From contig NZ_CAKQFJ010000011.1 of assembly GCF_934230905.1 (NCBI RefSeq), positions 6,844-70,843 on the forward strand: a stretch of 64,000 bases of DNA. The letters are read 5' to 3'. This stretch comes from an uncultured Veillonella sp. (GTDB lineage: Bacteria > Bacillota > Negativicutes > Veillonellales > Veillonellaceae). Each line of letters starts with the position of its first letter. The stretch's first letter is position 1. This document shows, piece by piece, positions 17,564 to 27,188 of this stretch. The position numbers and the translations under genes are program-made. The notes under the pieces are model-generated. The model was given only the letters and a program-made list of their open reading frames with translations, was not told the DNA's origin and searched no databases.

Positions 17564-19374
17564 CAAGTAGAATGGAAACAATGAAAGGCTTACACCGTAC
17601 ACACGGGTGTGGCACTATTTCTGAAGCAGAAGTAGGTAAAGAGGTTGTATTATGTGGTTGGGTTGAACGTCGTCGCGACCACGGTGGTTTAATCTTCTTG
17701 GATTTGCGAGATCGTTCTGGTATCGTTCAAGTTGTAGCATCCCCAGATCATAATGTGGAATCTTTCCACAAGGCTGAAGATGTTCGTAATGAATATGTGC
17801 TTTGTGTACGTGGCAAAATTACAAAACGTGATGAAGAAGCAATCAATCCTAATTTGCCTACAGGCGCTTATGAAATGTATTGCGAAGAACTTCGTGTATT
17901 GAATTCTGCGAAAACACCTCCATTCTATATTCAAGACAACATCGATGTAGATGAAAATATTCGTTTAAAATATCGTTATCTTGACTTACGCCGTCCAGAA
18001 ATGCAACGCAATTTGATTTTGCGTCACAAGGTAACAAAGGCTATGCGTGATTTCTTCGATAGTCGCGATTTCCTTGAAATCGAAACACCTATGCTTACAA
18101 AATCTACACCAGAAGGCGCGCGTGATTATCTAGTACCTTCTCGTGTTAATGCAGGCACATTCTATGCATTGCCTCAATCTCCACAAATTTTCAAACAAAT
18201 TTTGATGGTAGCTGGTTATGAAAAATATTTCCAAATCGTACGTTGCTTCCGCGATGAAGATTTGCGTGCAGACCGTCAACCAGAATTTACACAACTTGAC
18301 TTGGAAATGAGCTTCGTTGATGAAGAGGATATTTACGCACTATTGGAACAAATGGTTGCAGAAGTATTCAAAAAGACATTGGGCAAAGAAATTCCATTGC
18401 CTATGCCTCGTATCACATGGGATGAAGCGATGGATAAATACGGTTCTGATAAACCAGATCTTCGCTTTGACATGGCTTTCACAGATGTAACTGAACTTGT
18501 TAAAGATACTGAGTTCAAAGTATTCCGTTCTGTTATCGATAATGGCGGTATCGTAAAAGGTATCGTAGTACCTGGTGATGCAGGTATTCCTCGTCGTGAA
18601 CTCGATGATTTGGTAGCATATGTAAATCGCTATGGCGCTAAAGGTTTGGCTTGGGCATGTTTCAATGAAGACGGTTCCATTAAATCCCAAATTATGAAGT
18701 TCTTAGGTGAAGACACAATCCGCAATATCGGCGAAAAAATGGGCGCTAAAGGTGGCGACCTCGTATTGATGATTGCTGATAAACCAGCAACTGTTGCTCG
18801 TGCACTTGGTGAGTTGCGCCTTGAAATGGCTCGTCGTATGAACATGATTGACGAAGATAAATTGGCTTTCACATGGGTAACGGATTTCCCTATGTTTGAA
18901 TACAATGAAGATGAAAAACGCTATGTTGCTATGCATCATCCATTCACAATGCCTCGTCATGAAGATCTTGATAAATTACAATCTGATCCTGGTAGCGTAA
19001 AAGCAATCGCTTACGATATGGTATTGAACGGCGTTGAAATCGGTGGCGGTTCTTTGCGCATTTACCAATCCGATGTACAAGAAAAAGTATTTAAAGCAAT
19101 CGGTTTATCCGAAGAAGAAGCTAAATCTAAATTTGGTTTTATGCTTGATGCATTTAAATATGGTGCACCACCTCATGCAGGTTGTGCATTTGGTCTAGAT
19201 CGTCTTGTGATGTTGATGGCTAAACGTCAATCTATCCGTGATGTAATTGCATTCCCTAAAACACAATCCGCTTCTGATGTCATGAGTCAAGCTCCATCCG
19301 AAGTAGAACTTAAACAATTAAAAGAACTACATATTAAAACAGATGTAGAGGAAGAAGAACAATCCTTAGTATAA
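17560..19374 (+). CDS. aspS: Aspartyl-tRNA synthetase, possibly non-discriminating
   Basis: A bacterial-type AspRS of 604 residues: N-terminal OB anticodon-binding domain, class II core with YRYLDLRRPEMQRN and FRDEDLRADRQPEFTQLD, a GAD insertion domain (about 300-410) and the motif 3 region GLDRLVMLM. The anticodon domain reads RRRDHGG (His near residue 41), where strictly tRNA-Asp-specific enzymes usually have Leu; this His is associated with enzymes that also charge tRNA-Asn. The ATG at 17560 overlaps hisS (ATGA); an ATG at 17572 is an alternative because AAAGGA abuts the first one. Followed by the 6S RNA gene. Confidence 0.95.
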   Translation: MTSRMETMKGLHRTHGCGTISEAEVGKEVVLCGWVERRRDHGGLIFLDLRDRSGIVQVVASPDHNVESFHKAEDVRNEYVLCVRGKITKRDEEAINPNLPTGAYEMYCEELRVLNSAKTPPFYIQDNIDVDENIRLKYRYLDLRRPEMQRNLILRHKVTKAMRDFFDSRDFLEIETPMLTKSTPEGARDYLVPSRVNAGTFYALPQSPQIFKQILMVAGYEKYFQIVRCFRDEDLRADRQPEFTQLDLEMSFVDEEDIYALLEQMVAEVFKKTLGKEIPLPMPRITWDEAMDKYGSDKPDLRFDMAFTDVTELVKDTEFKVFRSVIDNGGIVKGIVVPGDAGIPRRELDDLVAYVNRYGAKGLAWACFNEDGSIKSQIMKFLGEDTIRNIGEKMGAKGGDLVLMIADKPATVARALGELRLEMARRMNMIDEDKLAFTWVTDFPMFEYNEDEKRYVAMHHPFTMPRHEDLDKLQSDPGSVKAIAYDMVLNGVEIGGGSLRIYQSDVQEKVFKAIGLSEEEAKSKFGFMLDAFKYGAPPHAGCAFGLDRLVMLMAKRQSIRDVIAFPKTQSASDVMSQAPSEVELKQLKELHIKTDVEEEEQSLV

Positions 19375-19433
19375 TTGAAGAAAACATATTACAAAAGGTC
19401 CGCAAGAGTTGTTAATTTTTTAAATGTCAAGTC

Positions 19434-19462
19434 TTGTAAATGACAAATCTTTCTGCTACTAT
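19434..19462 (+). promoter_or_regulatory. Promoter of 6S RNA
   Basis: TTGTAA (19434-19439) and TACTAT (19457-19462) are separated by 17 nt, placing the transcription start near 19469, just before the 6S-type RNA. Confidence 0.6.
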
Positions 19463-19469
19463 TTATGTA

Positions 19470-19648
19470 GAAGATATCCCTGCCATGTGCGTGTGATATC
19501 GCAGTTTTGAGCCAACACATTTTATTCGGGAGTCCGGAACTCTTGTCTGAACGTTACGCCCCCACGGGACAACTGAAGGATGAGGAGGACACCCACCTGC
19601 TATTGCAGGATCAAAACGCGGTACATTACGGCATGGTGGGGCTTTTTT
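19470..19648 (+). ncRNA. ssrS: 6S RNA
   Basis: A ~180-nt RNA lies between aspS and rarA, the same position as the 6S-1 RNA gene (bsrA) of Bacillus subtilis. The ends pair: CCCTGCCATG near 19478 with CATGGTGGGG near 19632-19641, and the stem is followed by a T run. The interior can form the interrupted, promoter-like rod of 6S RNA, which binds the housekeeping RNA polymerase in slow growth. It covers the whole long gap here (19375-19675); no protein gene is supported. The exact 5' end is inferred from the promoter. Confidence 0.78.
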
Positions 19649-19675
19649 GTATGTAAAAATATGGATGGAGATAGT

Positions 19676-20980
19676 ATGGATAGTTTATTTGATGTCTTAC
19701 CGACAAATAAATATGAGCCATTACCGGTGCGAATGAGGCCGACGGAACTTGATCATCTTTATGGTCAGGAACAAGCGGTGGGAAAGGGAACATTCCTTCG
19801 CGCTATGGTAGAAAAGGATACAATACCATCTATGTTGTTTTATGGACCTTGTGGTACTGGTAAAACGACACTAGCTGGCATTATAGCTAAGATGAGCAAT
19901 AGCTATTTTGTTAATTTAAATGCTACAAATGCCGGTATTGGTGAGTTGCGAAATATTATTGAAGAAGCGCGTAAACGTGTACGTTCTTTACAACAACGGA
20001 CTATTTTATTTCTTGATGAAATACATCGATTTAATAAAAGTCAACAAGATGTACTTTTACCTTGTGTTGAAGACGGTACGATTATCCTCATTGGAGCAAC
20101 TACAGAAAATCCGTTTTTTGAAGTCAATCGCCCATTATTATCACGGTTAAGGCTTATTACATTAGAGGCATTAACTCCTAAAGCTATTAGTCAGATTTTA
20201 AAACGAGCACTTACTGATAGCAAAGTGGGCTTAGGAGACCGTAAATTACAGGTGAAGAATGAATTGCTCGAAGACATTGGCATTTTTGTTAATGGTGATG
20301 GGCGTATGGCGCTCAATATTTTAGAACAAGCTGCGGCTATGGTACATGATGGAGACGAGATAACGTTAGAAATTCTAGAAAAGGTTGTAGGACGTCGAAT
20401 TTATACATACGATAAAAAAGGTGATAGTCATTACGATACAATTTCCGCTTTTATTAAAAGCATGCGCGGGTCGGATATTCAGGCTACACTTCATTATTTG
20501 GCACGTATGATAGAAGCAGGAGAGGATCCTAATTTTATTGCTCGACGCATTGTTATTTGTGCAGCTGAAGATGTAGGCTTAGCAGATCCACAGGCTTTAA
20601 TATTGGCTAATGCAGCAGCACAAGCCGCACATATGGTTGGGTTCCCAGAGGCTCGTATTATTTTATCTGAGGCGGCTTGTTATGTTGCATTGGCTCCTAA
20701 GAGTAATTCCGCATATTTAGGTATTGATGCAGCTATTTCAGATGTGCGTCATAAAGACTGTGGTCAAGTACCGGATCATTTGCGAGATAGTCACTACAGT
20801 GGTGCTAGTAAGCTAGGTCATGGTTTAACTTATAAATATGCTCATAATTATCCAAAGGGCTATGTTAAACAACAATATTTGCCAGATCCTCTTGTTAAAG
20901 TCGAATATTATAAGGGCGTTAAACGAGGTGTAGAATATAATCTTTTGAAAGATTGGCATGACAGATGCAAAGATAAATAG
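19676..20980 (+). CDS. rarA: RarA (MgsA) replication-associated AAA+ ATPase
   Basis: A 434-residue clamp-loader-like ATPase acting at stalled replication forks. Walker A is GPCGTGKTTL near residue 59, Walker B is ILFLDEIHRFNKSQQD, sensor 1 is IGATTENPFFEVN, and the C-terminal tetramerisation region contains GYVKQQYLPD. I chose ATG 19676 with GGAG 5 nt upstream, which yields MDSLFDVLP; extending further upstream would run into the 6S RNA. Known neighbours in Bacillus (6S RNA upstream) agree. Confidence 0.93.
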   Translation: MDSLFDVLPTNKYEPLPVRMRPTELDHLYGQEQAVGKGTFLRAMVEKDTIPSMLFYGPCGTGKTTLAGIIAKMSNSYFVNLNATNAGIGELRNIIEEARKRVRSLQQRTILFLDEIHRFNKSQQDVLLPCVEDGTIILIGATTENPFFEVNRPLLSRLRLITLEALTPKAISQILKRALTDSKVGLGDRKLQVKNELLEDIGIFVNGDGRMALNILEQAAAMVHDGDEITLEILEKVVGRRIYTYDKKGDSHYDTISAFIKSMRGSDIQATLHYLARMIEAGEDPNFIARRIVICAAEDVGLADPQALILANAAAQAAHMVGFPEARIILSEAACYVALAPKSNSAYLGIDAAISDVRHKDCGQVPDHLRDSHYSGASKLGHGLTYKYAHNYPKGYVKQQYLPDPLVKVEYYKGVKRGVEYNLLKDWHDRCKDK

Positions 20981-20993
20981 AATAGTCGATATA

Positions 20994-21002
20994 TGGTATA
21001 AT
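20994..21002 (+). promoter_or_regulatory. Extended -10 promoter for ftsK
   Basis: TGG plus TATAAT (20997-21002), an extended -10 without a recognisable -35, in the 77-nt gap between rarA and ftsK. The same TATGGTATAAT string occurs before mltG. Confidence 0.6.
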
Positions 21003-21057
21003 ATAAAGATAGTTTACAATAGATTTTTATATTAAAGTAAGGGGTTTGTATATAATT

Positions 21058-23712
21058 ATGGCAGAAGAGAAAAAGACTTCTACACGAGGGCGGACGCCTC
21101 GTAAAAAACGAGCGACACCGACACCAAAAAAGGAAGGATTTTCACTGCGTAATGAAGTGAAAGGTATTATTGTTATTGGGATTGCTGTATTAGCCTTATT
21201 AGGCTATTTTGGCTTTGATTTAGGTATTGTAGGTGAAGTATTAACGGGGATATTTCGCTATGGATTTGGCTTTGGGGGAGTTATTCCATGCATTGCCTTA
21301 TTATGGCTTGGATGGCGATTGTTATATCAAAGTAAATTTATGTCTATTACACGGCGTGGTATTTTGATAACCGTATTTTATTTATTAGCCATAACGATGG
21401 TTCCGCTTTTCCGGGTGCCTGTAGGTGATGAACTGGCGACTACGGCACTTGCAGATCAAGGTGGTGTTGTGGGCGGTTTCTTGGCTTCCTTTATACGAAC
21501 TATGTTCGGTGAAGTTGGCGCCATTATTGTTGTGGCCGTAATTATGCTTTGTTGTGGGCTTCTTATTACGCGATTATCATTGGGGAATGGTTTACGCAAG
21601 GCTGCTGACAAGACTCAAGTGGGACTAGATAAGGCAAAAGAGGTAGCCGTTGAAAAAGTAGCGGTAGCTAAAGAGGTTCTTGAAGATTGGAATGAGCAAC
21701 GAAAAGAGGCAGCACAGCGTAAAGCGTATGACCGTGAAAAGGACACACGATATGCTAACGCTGCTCAAAATGCTGTAGAGGCTCTTGAAAACAGAGCTGT
21801 TGTAGCTGCTAATGATGAATATGAAGTCGAGCCAATTGATACACATACACCTTCTTCTTGGAAGGAACTAGCTGAGTTAGAGGCTCGTAATAGAGCGGCA
21901 GAACGATTAGCACAAATCTCCGAAGAAGCTGGTGATGCCGTTGATAACAATGAAATCCATACTGATAATATCGATAATAATTCAAAAGGACTATCTACAT
22001 GGCTTCATGATCATGATGAAGAACAAGATGATATGCATAGTACAGGCGAATCGAATCCAGAAGAGTACTCCTATCAATCAACAACTATAGGGCCTCTTGA
22101 GACAAACCATGCGGCGATTGCTAGCGCCGTACCTGGTACAGGTGCTGCTGCTAGTTCTGTTAGCGCTGGTGCAGGCATGAGTTCTATGCCATTATCTGTA
22201 CCATCCTTGGCAAGTACAGCTGAAGACACCGCTCAAGTAGCTGTTTCTAAAGATGGGCAAATTCATAGAACCTATGATAGACCATATCACTTCCCAAGCC
22301 TTGATATTTTGGCGAAAGGGGAGGTTGGTCAAAATAATAATGAAGAGGTCGCATTTAATGCGATGCGTCTAGAAGAAGTATTATCTAGTTTTGGTATTTC
22401 AGCTAAGGTAGTTAATGCTACGCAAGGACCAACAGTAACTCGCTATGAAATTGAGCCTGCTCAAGGTGTTAAAGTAAGTAGAATTGTGAATTTAACAGAT
22501 GATATTGCATTGAATTTAGCAGCTCAACATATACGTATGGAAGCGCCAATCCCGGGCAAATCTGCTATTGGTATTGAGGTACCTAACACAAAAACAGAAG
22601 CAGTTCATTTACGAGATGTACTAGATTGCAGTGACTTTAAAGAGGCCCGCGGTGGTATTCCTGTAGGCCTTGGTAAGGACATTGCAGGTAAGCCTGTGAT
22701 TACAGATTTAGCTAAAATGCCACATCTATTGGTGGCTGGTACGACAGGTTCTGGTAAATCGGTATGTGTGAATACATTGATTTCCAGTATTCTCTTTAGT
22801 CGCAAACCAGAAGAGGTTAAGCTGCTACTCATTGACCCTAAAATGGTTGAGTTATCTGTTTATAATGGTATTCCACATTTGATGGCACCAGTTGTAACGG
22901 ACATGAAAAAAGCAGCAGCTGTATTGCGTTGGGCAGTTCGTGAAATGGAAGCTCGTTACAAGGCTTTTGCTGCATCTGGTAAACGCGATGTTAAAAGTTA
23001 TAACGAAGCTCATCCTAAAGAAGCAATGCCACTTATTGTATTAATTATTGATGAGTTAGCTGACTTAATGATGACCGCTCCAGATGATATTGAAGAATCG
23101 ATTAGTCGATTAGCTCAGATGGCACGTGCTGCAGGTATTCATATGGTATTAGCTACACAACGGCCTTCCGTTAATGTTATTACCGGTTCTATTAAAGCTA
23201 ACGTACCGAGCCGTATTTCATTTGCTGTAGGATCTCAAATTGATTCTCGTACGATCCTTGATATGGCAGGAGCCGAAAAGCTTTTGGGCAAAGGGGACAT
23301 GTTGTTTTCGCCAATTGGTGCTAATAAACCAATTCGTGTACAAGGGGCTTTTATCTCAGATGATGAAGTGGAACATCTGGTAGAGTTTGTTAAACAACAG
23401 AGAGAACCTGAATATGATGATACGGTAACAGCTGAAGCAGATAAGGAAACTGCAGCTCAAGATAATGAAGAACAAGATATTTATCGTGATGAGTTATTGG
23501 AAAGAGCTGTAAATCTTGTGATGGAATCTGGACAAGCATCTGTATCTATGTTGCAACGTAGATTCCGTATTGGCTATACACGTGCGGCACGCCTTGTAGA
23601 TACTATGGAGGATCTTAAAATTGTAGGCCCTAATATGGGGAGTAAAGCACGAGAAATTTTAATGAGTCCAGAACAGGTGAAAGCTCGATATTTCTCTGAT
23701 TCTGAAGAATAG
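21058..23712 (+). CDS. ftsK: FtsK/SpoIIIE-family DNA translocase
   Basis: A septum-associated DNA pump of 884 residues that clears and unlinks chromosome ends at division. Four membrane segments occupy about residues 30-170, followed by a charged, low-complexity linker (about 190-410), the motor with Walker A GTTGSGKSV near 560 and Walker B LIVLIIDELADLM near 660, and a C-terminal gamma winged-helix domain (about 815-880) that reads KOPS sites. I chose ATG 21058; a TTG at 21046 lies too near the GGGG site. The linker contains a long acidic/His-rich stretch. Confidence 0.95.
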   Translation: MAEEKKTSTRGRTPRKKRATPTPKKEGFSLRNEVKGIIVIGIAVLALLGYFGFDLGIVGEVLTGIFRYGFGFGGVIPCIALLWLGWRLLYQSKFMSITRRGILITVFYLLAITMVPLFRVPVGDELATTALADQGGVVGGFLASFIRTMFGEVGAIIVVAVIMLCCGLLITRLSLGNGLRKAADKTQVGLDKAKEVAVEKVAVAKEVLEDWNEQRKEAAQRKAYDREKDTRYANAAQNAVEALENRAVVAANDEYEVEPIDTHTPSSWKELAELEARNRAAERLAQISEEAGDAVDNNEIHTDNIDNNSKGLSTWLHDHDEEQDDMHSTGESNPEEYSYQSTTIGPLETNHAAIASAVPGTGAAASSVSAGAGMSSMPLSVPSLASTAEDTAQVAVSKDGQIHRTYDRPYHFPSLDILAKGEVGQNNNEEVAFNAMRLEEVLSSFGISAKVVNATQGPTVTRYEIEPAQGVKVSRIVNLTDDIALNLAAQHIRMEAPIPGKSAIGIEVPNTKTEAVHLRDVLDCSDFKEARGGIPVGLGKDIAGKPVITDLAKMPHLLVAGTTGSGKSVCVNTLISSILFSRKPEEVKLLLIDPKMVELSVYNGIPHLMAPVVTDMKKAAAVLRWAVREMEARYKAFAASGKRDVKSYNEAHPKEAMPLIVLIIDELADLMMTAPDDIEESISRLAQMARAAGIHMVLATQRPSVNVITGSIKANVPSRISFAVGSQIDSRTILDMAGAEKLLGKGDMLFSPIGANKPIRVQGAFISDDEVEHLVEFVKQQREPEYDDTVTAEADKETAAQDNEEQDIYRDELLERAVNLVMESGQASVSMLQRRFRIGYTRAARLVDTMEDLKIVGPNMGSKAREILMSPEQVKARYFSDSEE

Positions 23713-23725
23713 AAAGGGATTTGCT

Positions 23726-24178
23726 GTGGCTGAGTTAGGTGAAGAATTACGTCGTGAACGAGTGCGTAGAAATCTCACATTTAAAGATATTGAACAAGTA
23801 CTTCATATTAAAACAACCTATCTAGAAGCTATCGAAGATGGAAATTATGCAATTATCCCAGGACGTGTATATGCGAAAGGATTTATCCGTAATTATGGAA
23901 ATTATCTTGGTCTTGATGGGGAACGTCTAGTGAAAGTCTATCAAAATCAAGTGGGTGAAGTAGATACCTTTACAATACGTCCTGTTATGCGACAGAAAAA
24001 ACAGGAGACTATTAATTCTGTGCAAAGCGAGTATGTAGAACATCAGATGGCAAAACGTCGTATGTCTCTTGAAACAAGACAGAAAAAGCGACAACGGTCA
24101 ATAGAACAAGAACGCATTATGCTTGGTATTATTGCTATATTCATGGTGTTATTTTTGATATGGTTATTTTTATTCTAA
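23726..24178 (+). CDS. Short RodZ-like protein (HTH plus one membrane helix)
   Basis: A 150-residue protein with an N-terminal Cro/CI-type helix-turn-helix (GEELRRERVRRNLTFKDIEQ to about residue 75) resembling the cytoplasmic domain of RodZ, a charged linker, and one C-terminal helix ending at the last residue. The periplasmic DUF4115 domain of full RodZ is missing, so the protein probably sits in the inner membrane facing the cytoplasm. RodZ links MreB to the elongation machinery; whether this short form does so is unknown. GTG start, preceded by AAAGGGA, 13 nt after ftsK. Confidence 0.82.
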   Translation: MAELGEELRRERVRRNLTFKDIEQVLHIKTTYLEAIEDGNYAIIPGRVYAKGFIRNYGNYLGLDGERLVKVYQNQVGEVDTFTIRPVMRQKKQETINSVQSEYVEHQMAKRRMSLETRQKKRQRSIEQERIMLGIIAIFMVLFLIWLFLF

Positions 24179-24212
24179 GATACATCGTTACATGTAAAGG
24201 AAGGTTATATTG

Positions 24213-26087
24213 ATGGATACATTTTTAGTTACAGACCGCGCAGATATGGAAGCGCGTGGTTGGGCAGAGCTTGATTTTGTGCTCATCAGTGGCGATGCCT
24301 ATGTAGATCATCCATCTTTTGCGCCTGCCGTAATTGGTCGCTATTTAGAATCCAAGGGGTATCGTGTTGGTATTATTGCCCAACCTGATTGGAATGATGT
24401 TAATGCCTTTAAAAAATTAGGAAAACCTCGTCTGGCCTCTCTTGTTACAGCGGGAAATTTAGATTCCATGCTTAATAAATTTACGGCGGCAAAAAAAATC
24501 CGTCGTGAAGATGATTATTCACCTGGTGGTGAATCGGGTCATCGTCCAGATAGAGCAACCTTGGTATATTCAAACCGCATGAAGGAAGCTTATCATGATG
24601 TACCTCTTATTATCGGAGGTATTGAAGCCTCATTACGACGTTTTGGACATTATGATTATTGGTCTGATACGGTACGCCGATCAATTCTGGTAGACTCTAA
24701 GGCTGATGTACTTATATATGGTATGGGCGAATTGCAGATTATAGAATTGGCAGAAGCATTAGACCAAAATCGATTTAAAGAGTCTTTACCTCATATAAGA
24801 GGTATTTGTTATATGTCAAAAGAAATTCCATCAATTGAGTGTGTTGAATCTCCTTCCTTTGAAGAAATAAAAGCGGATAAAATAGCATTTGCTGATGCAT
24901 TTCGCATTCAATATGATGAGCAAGATCCATTTTATGGACGGCCTATTGTACAAAAGCATGGTGATCGTTATGTAGTACAAAATATTCCTGCATTACCATT
25001 AACACAGGAACAAATGGATGCTGCATATGATTTGCCATATACTCGTAAATGGCATCCATCGTATGATGATAAAGGTGGTGTTCCTGCATTAAGCGAGGTG
25101 CAGTTTAGCCTCGTTAGTCAACGTGGTTGTTTTGGTAGTTGCTCTTTTTGCGCTATTACTAATCACCAAGGTCGTATTATTCAAAATCGTAGTCATCAGT
25201 CTTTGATTGATGAAGCGAAATTGATGATTAATATGGATGGATTTAAAGGATACATACATGATGTAGGTGGTCCGACGGCCAATTTTAGACACTTGGCCTG
25301 TGATAAACAGGCCGTCTTTGGTGCTTGTAAAGGCCGGACTTGTGCGGCTCCTATACCTTGTGAGAACTTGAATACTAATCATGATGATTATATTGCATTA
25401 CTTAGAAAATTACGGAAATTAAAGGGTGTAAAGAAGGTTTTTGTAAGATCGGGATTACGTTATGATTATGTTTTAGCTGATAATAATAAAGCTTTTGTAA
25501 AGGAGCTTTGTCAATATCATGTGAGTGGTCAACTGAAGGTTGCACCTGAACATGTGTCGAAACGTGTAACCAATATGATGGGGAAGGCTGGAAAAGAAGA
25601 GTTTTTGACCTTTAAGAAGTGGTTTGAAGAGGCTAACCATGAATTAGGAAAAAAACAGTATTTAGTCCCTTATTTTATGAGTTCTCATCCCGGATGTACA
25701 CTAGAGGATGCTATAGAATTAGCTGAATTTTTACGCGATCAGCACATGTATCCAGAGCAAGTCCAAGATTTTATTCCTACACCAGGAAGTCTTTCAACGT
25801 GTATGTATTATACAGGAATCAATCCTCTCGATGGTAAGCCCGTTTATGTGGCTAAAAAAGGACGTGATAAGGCTAAGCAAAGAGCATTGATGCAGTATAA
25901 AAATGTTGAGAATTATGACCTTGTAAAAGAAGCGCTTATTGAAGCGAATCGTCGTGATTTAATTGGGTTTGGTCCTGAATGCCTAATTCCACCTAGACCG
26001 ATTGGTCAGGGGAAATCACAAACTCGTAGGTCATCGTCTCAAACAAACGGCAATAAAAGAGGACGTAAAAGGAGATTCACGCGATGA
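24213..26087 (+). CDS. YgiQ-family radical SAM protein
   Basis: A 624-residue radical SAM protein of the widely conserved YgiQ/UPF0313 family, whose substrate is unknown. The cluster motif is RGCFGSCSFCAIT (CX3CX2C near residue 311), preceded by an N-terminal cobalamin-like domain with VPLIIGGIEASLRRFGHYDYW; the C-terminus is basic (RRSSSQTNGNKRGRKRR). Start is ATG 24213 with AAGGAAGG upstream. It overlaps the solute-binding protein by 4 nt. A nested inverted-repeat block occurs at 25274-25316. Confidence 0.9.
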   Translation: MDTFLVTDRADMEARGWAELDFVLISGDAYVDHPSFAPAVIGRYLESKGYRVGIIAQPDWNDVNAFKKLGKPRLASLVTAGNLDSMLNKFTAAKKIRREDDYSPGGESGHRPDRATLVYSNRMKEAYHDVPLIIGGIEASLRRFGHYDYWSDTVRRSILVDSKADVLIYGMGELQIIELAEALDQNRFKESLPHIRGICYMSKEIPSIECVESPSFEEIKADKIAFADAFRIQYDEQDPFYGRPIVQKHGDRYVVQNIPALPLTQEQMDAAYDLPYTRKWHPSYDDKGGVPALSEVQFSLVSQRGCFGSCSFCAITNHQGRIIQNRSHQSLIDEAKLMINMDGFKGYIHDVGGPTANFRHLACDKQAVFGACKGRTCAAPIPCENLNTNHDDYIALLRKLRKLKGVKKVFVRSGLRYDYVLADNNKAFVKELCQYHVSGQLKVAPEHVSKRVTNMMGKAGKEEFLTFKKWFEEANHELGKKQYLVPYFMSSHPGCTLEDAIELAEFLRDQHMYPEQVQDFIPTPGSLSTCMYYTGINPLDGKPVYVAKKGRDKAKQRALMQYKNVENYDLVKEALIEANRRDLIGFGPECLIPPRPIGQGKSQTRRSSSQTNGNKRGRKRRFTR

Positions 26088-27121
26088 AACGATGGATAGC
26101 ATTTAGTGTTTTAATGCTTTTTGTTATAGGCATGATGGGGTATGGTCTATATTTTTATCGGGAAGAGCAAATTGAAAAATCGAAAGCTCCTGTTCGTGGT
26201 GAAATTACAGTATATACCGACTTACCTAATAATTTAACAACACTATTAGCTGATAAATATTTAGAGGAAAAAAATATAAAAGTTAATATTATGCCTCTTA
26301 CAGAAGAACAGATGGCGCAACGTGTTTCCTCTAAATTAGCAGATTCATCGGGTGATGTAGTTATTACATCTGAGGATAATCTTGTTGTAGGTGCTAGTAG
26401 AGATAAATTTGCTCCCATTGTAAATGAACGTATAGATGAAGTATTGGATAGATTAAAGGATCCCAATGGCTATTGGGTCGGTTTATGGTACGATCCCATC
26501 GTTTTTGTACAGAATGAATCATTTTATAATAGTTTAGGACAACATATTACGACATGGGATGCGTTGCAAAAAAATGGACATTGGCGTTTGGTGATGACTG
26601 ATTTTGGGGCCTCTCAAAATGCGGCTAATCTTTTGTATAATATGGTGGAATATAAGGGAGAGCCAGACGCACTTGCTTATTTATTAGCTCTAAAAACACA
26701 TGTTATTCAACATTCTAAGTTCCTCTCTACCCCCGTACGTTTGACCGCTCTTGGAGAGTCGGATATTGGCATTGGGAATCTTTCTGATGCACAACAATAT
26801 ATTCGTCATTCCTATCCGGTGAAAATGATCTTTCCTAGTGATGGCACATCATTTTATGTAACTGGTGCAGCGGTACAAAAGAATTCCAAGCATAAAAATG
26901 AAAGTAAGGAATTTATTACGTGGTTATTATCTAGTGATACTGCTAAGTATATGATAGATAATAATTTTACCTATATATTTGCAAATCCGGAGGTAACGGA
27001 GCCTGTAGATTCATTAGGTCGTTCCGTAGTGTTATGGCCTATTAATGGGGGTTATACAGTAGAAGGAAAGGAACTTTTATTGAATCATTGGGTTAGCCAA
27101 GTACGTTTTAGAAAAGATTGA
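26084..27121 (+). CDS. Lone extracellular solute-binding protein
   Basis: A 345-residue protein with an N-terminal hydrophobic segment (about residues 5-25) without a lipobox Cys, then a periplasmic-binding fold: EITVYTDLPNN, LLADKYLEEKNIKVN, GDVVITSEDN, ITTWDAL, and EFITWLLSSDTAKYMID resemble the ferric iron/spermidine (FbpA/PotD-like) group. No ABC permease or ATPase is next to it, which is unusual. It overlaps ygiQ by 4 nt (ATGA) and precedes rimO. Ligand unknown; it might be membrane-anchored rather than secreted. Confidence 0.75.
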   Translation: MKRWIAFSVLMLFVIGMMGYGLYFYREEQIEKSKAPVRGEITVYTDLPNNLTTLLADKYLEEKNIKVNIMPLTEEQMAQRVSSKLADSSGDVVITSEDNLVVGASRDKFAPIVNERIDEVLDRLKDPNGYWVGLWYDPIVFVQNESFYNSLGQHITTWDALQKNGHWRLVMTDFGASQNAANLLYNMVEYKGEPDALAYLLALKTHVIQHSKFLSTPVRLTALGESDIGIGNLSDAQQYIRHSYPVKMIFPSDGTSFYVTGAAVQKNSKHKNESKEFITWLLSSDTAKYMIDNNFTYIFANPEVTEPVDSLGRSVVLWPINGGYTVEGKELLLNHWVSQVRFRKD

Positions 27122-27188
27122 TGCTTAAGTATGTATATTAGATATTTATACCATATAGTTGCATTCTATATATAAGAAAGGACTTAGA

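Noticed and set aside
19580..19675. N-terminal extension of rarA from about 19580
   Set aside because: This stretch belongs to the 6S RNA and gives a non-conserved sequence; ATG 19676 has a proper ribosome-binding site.
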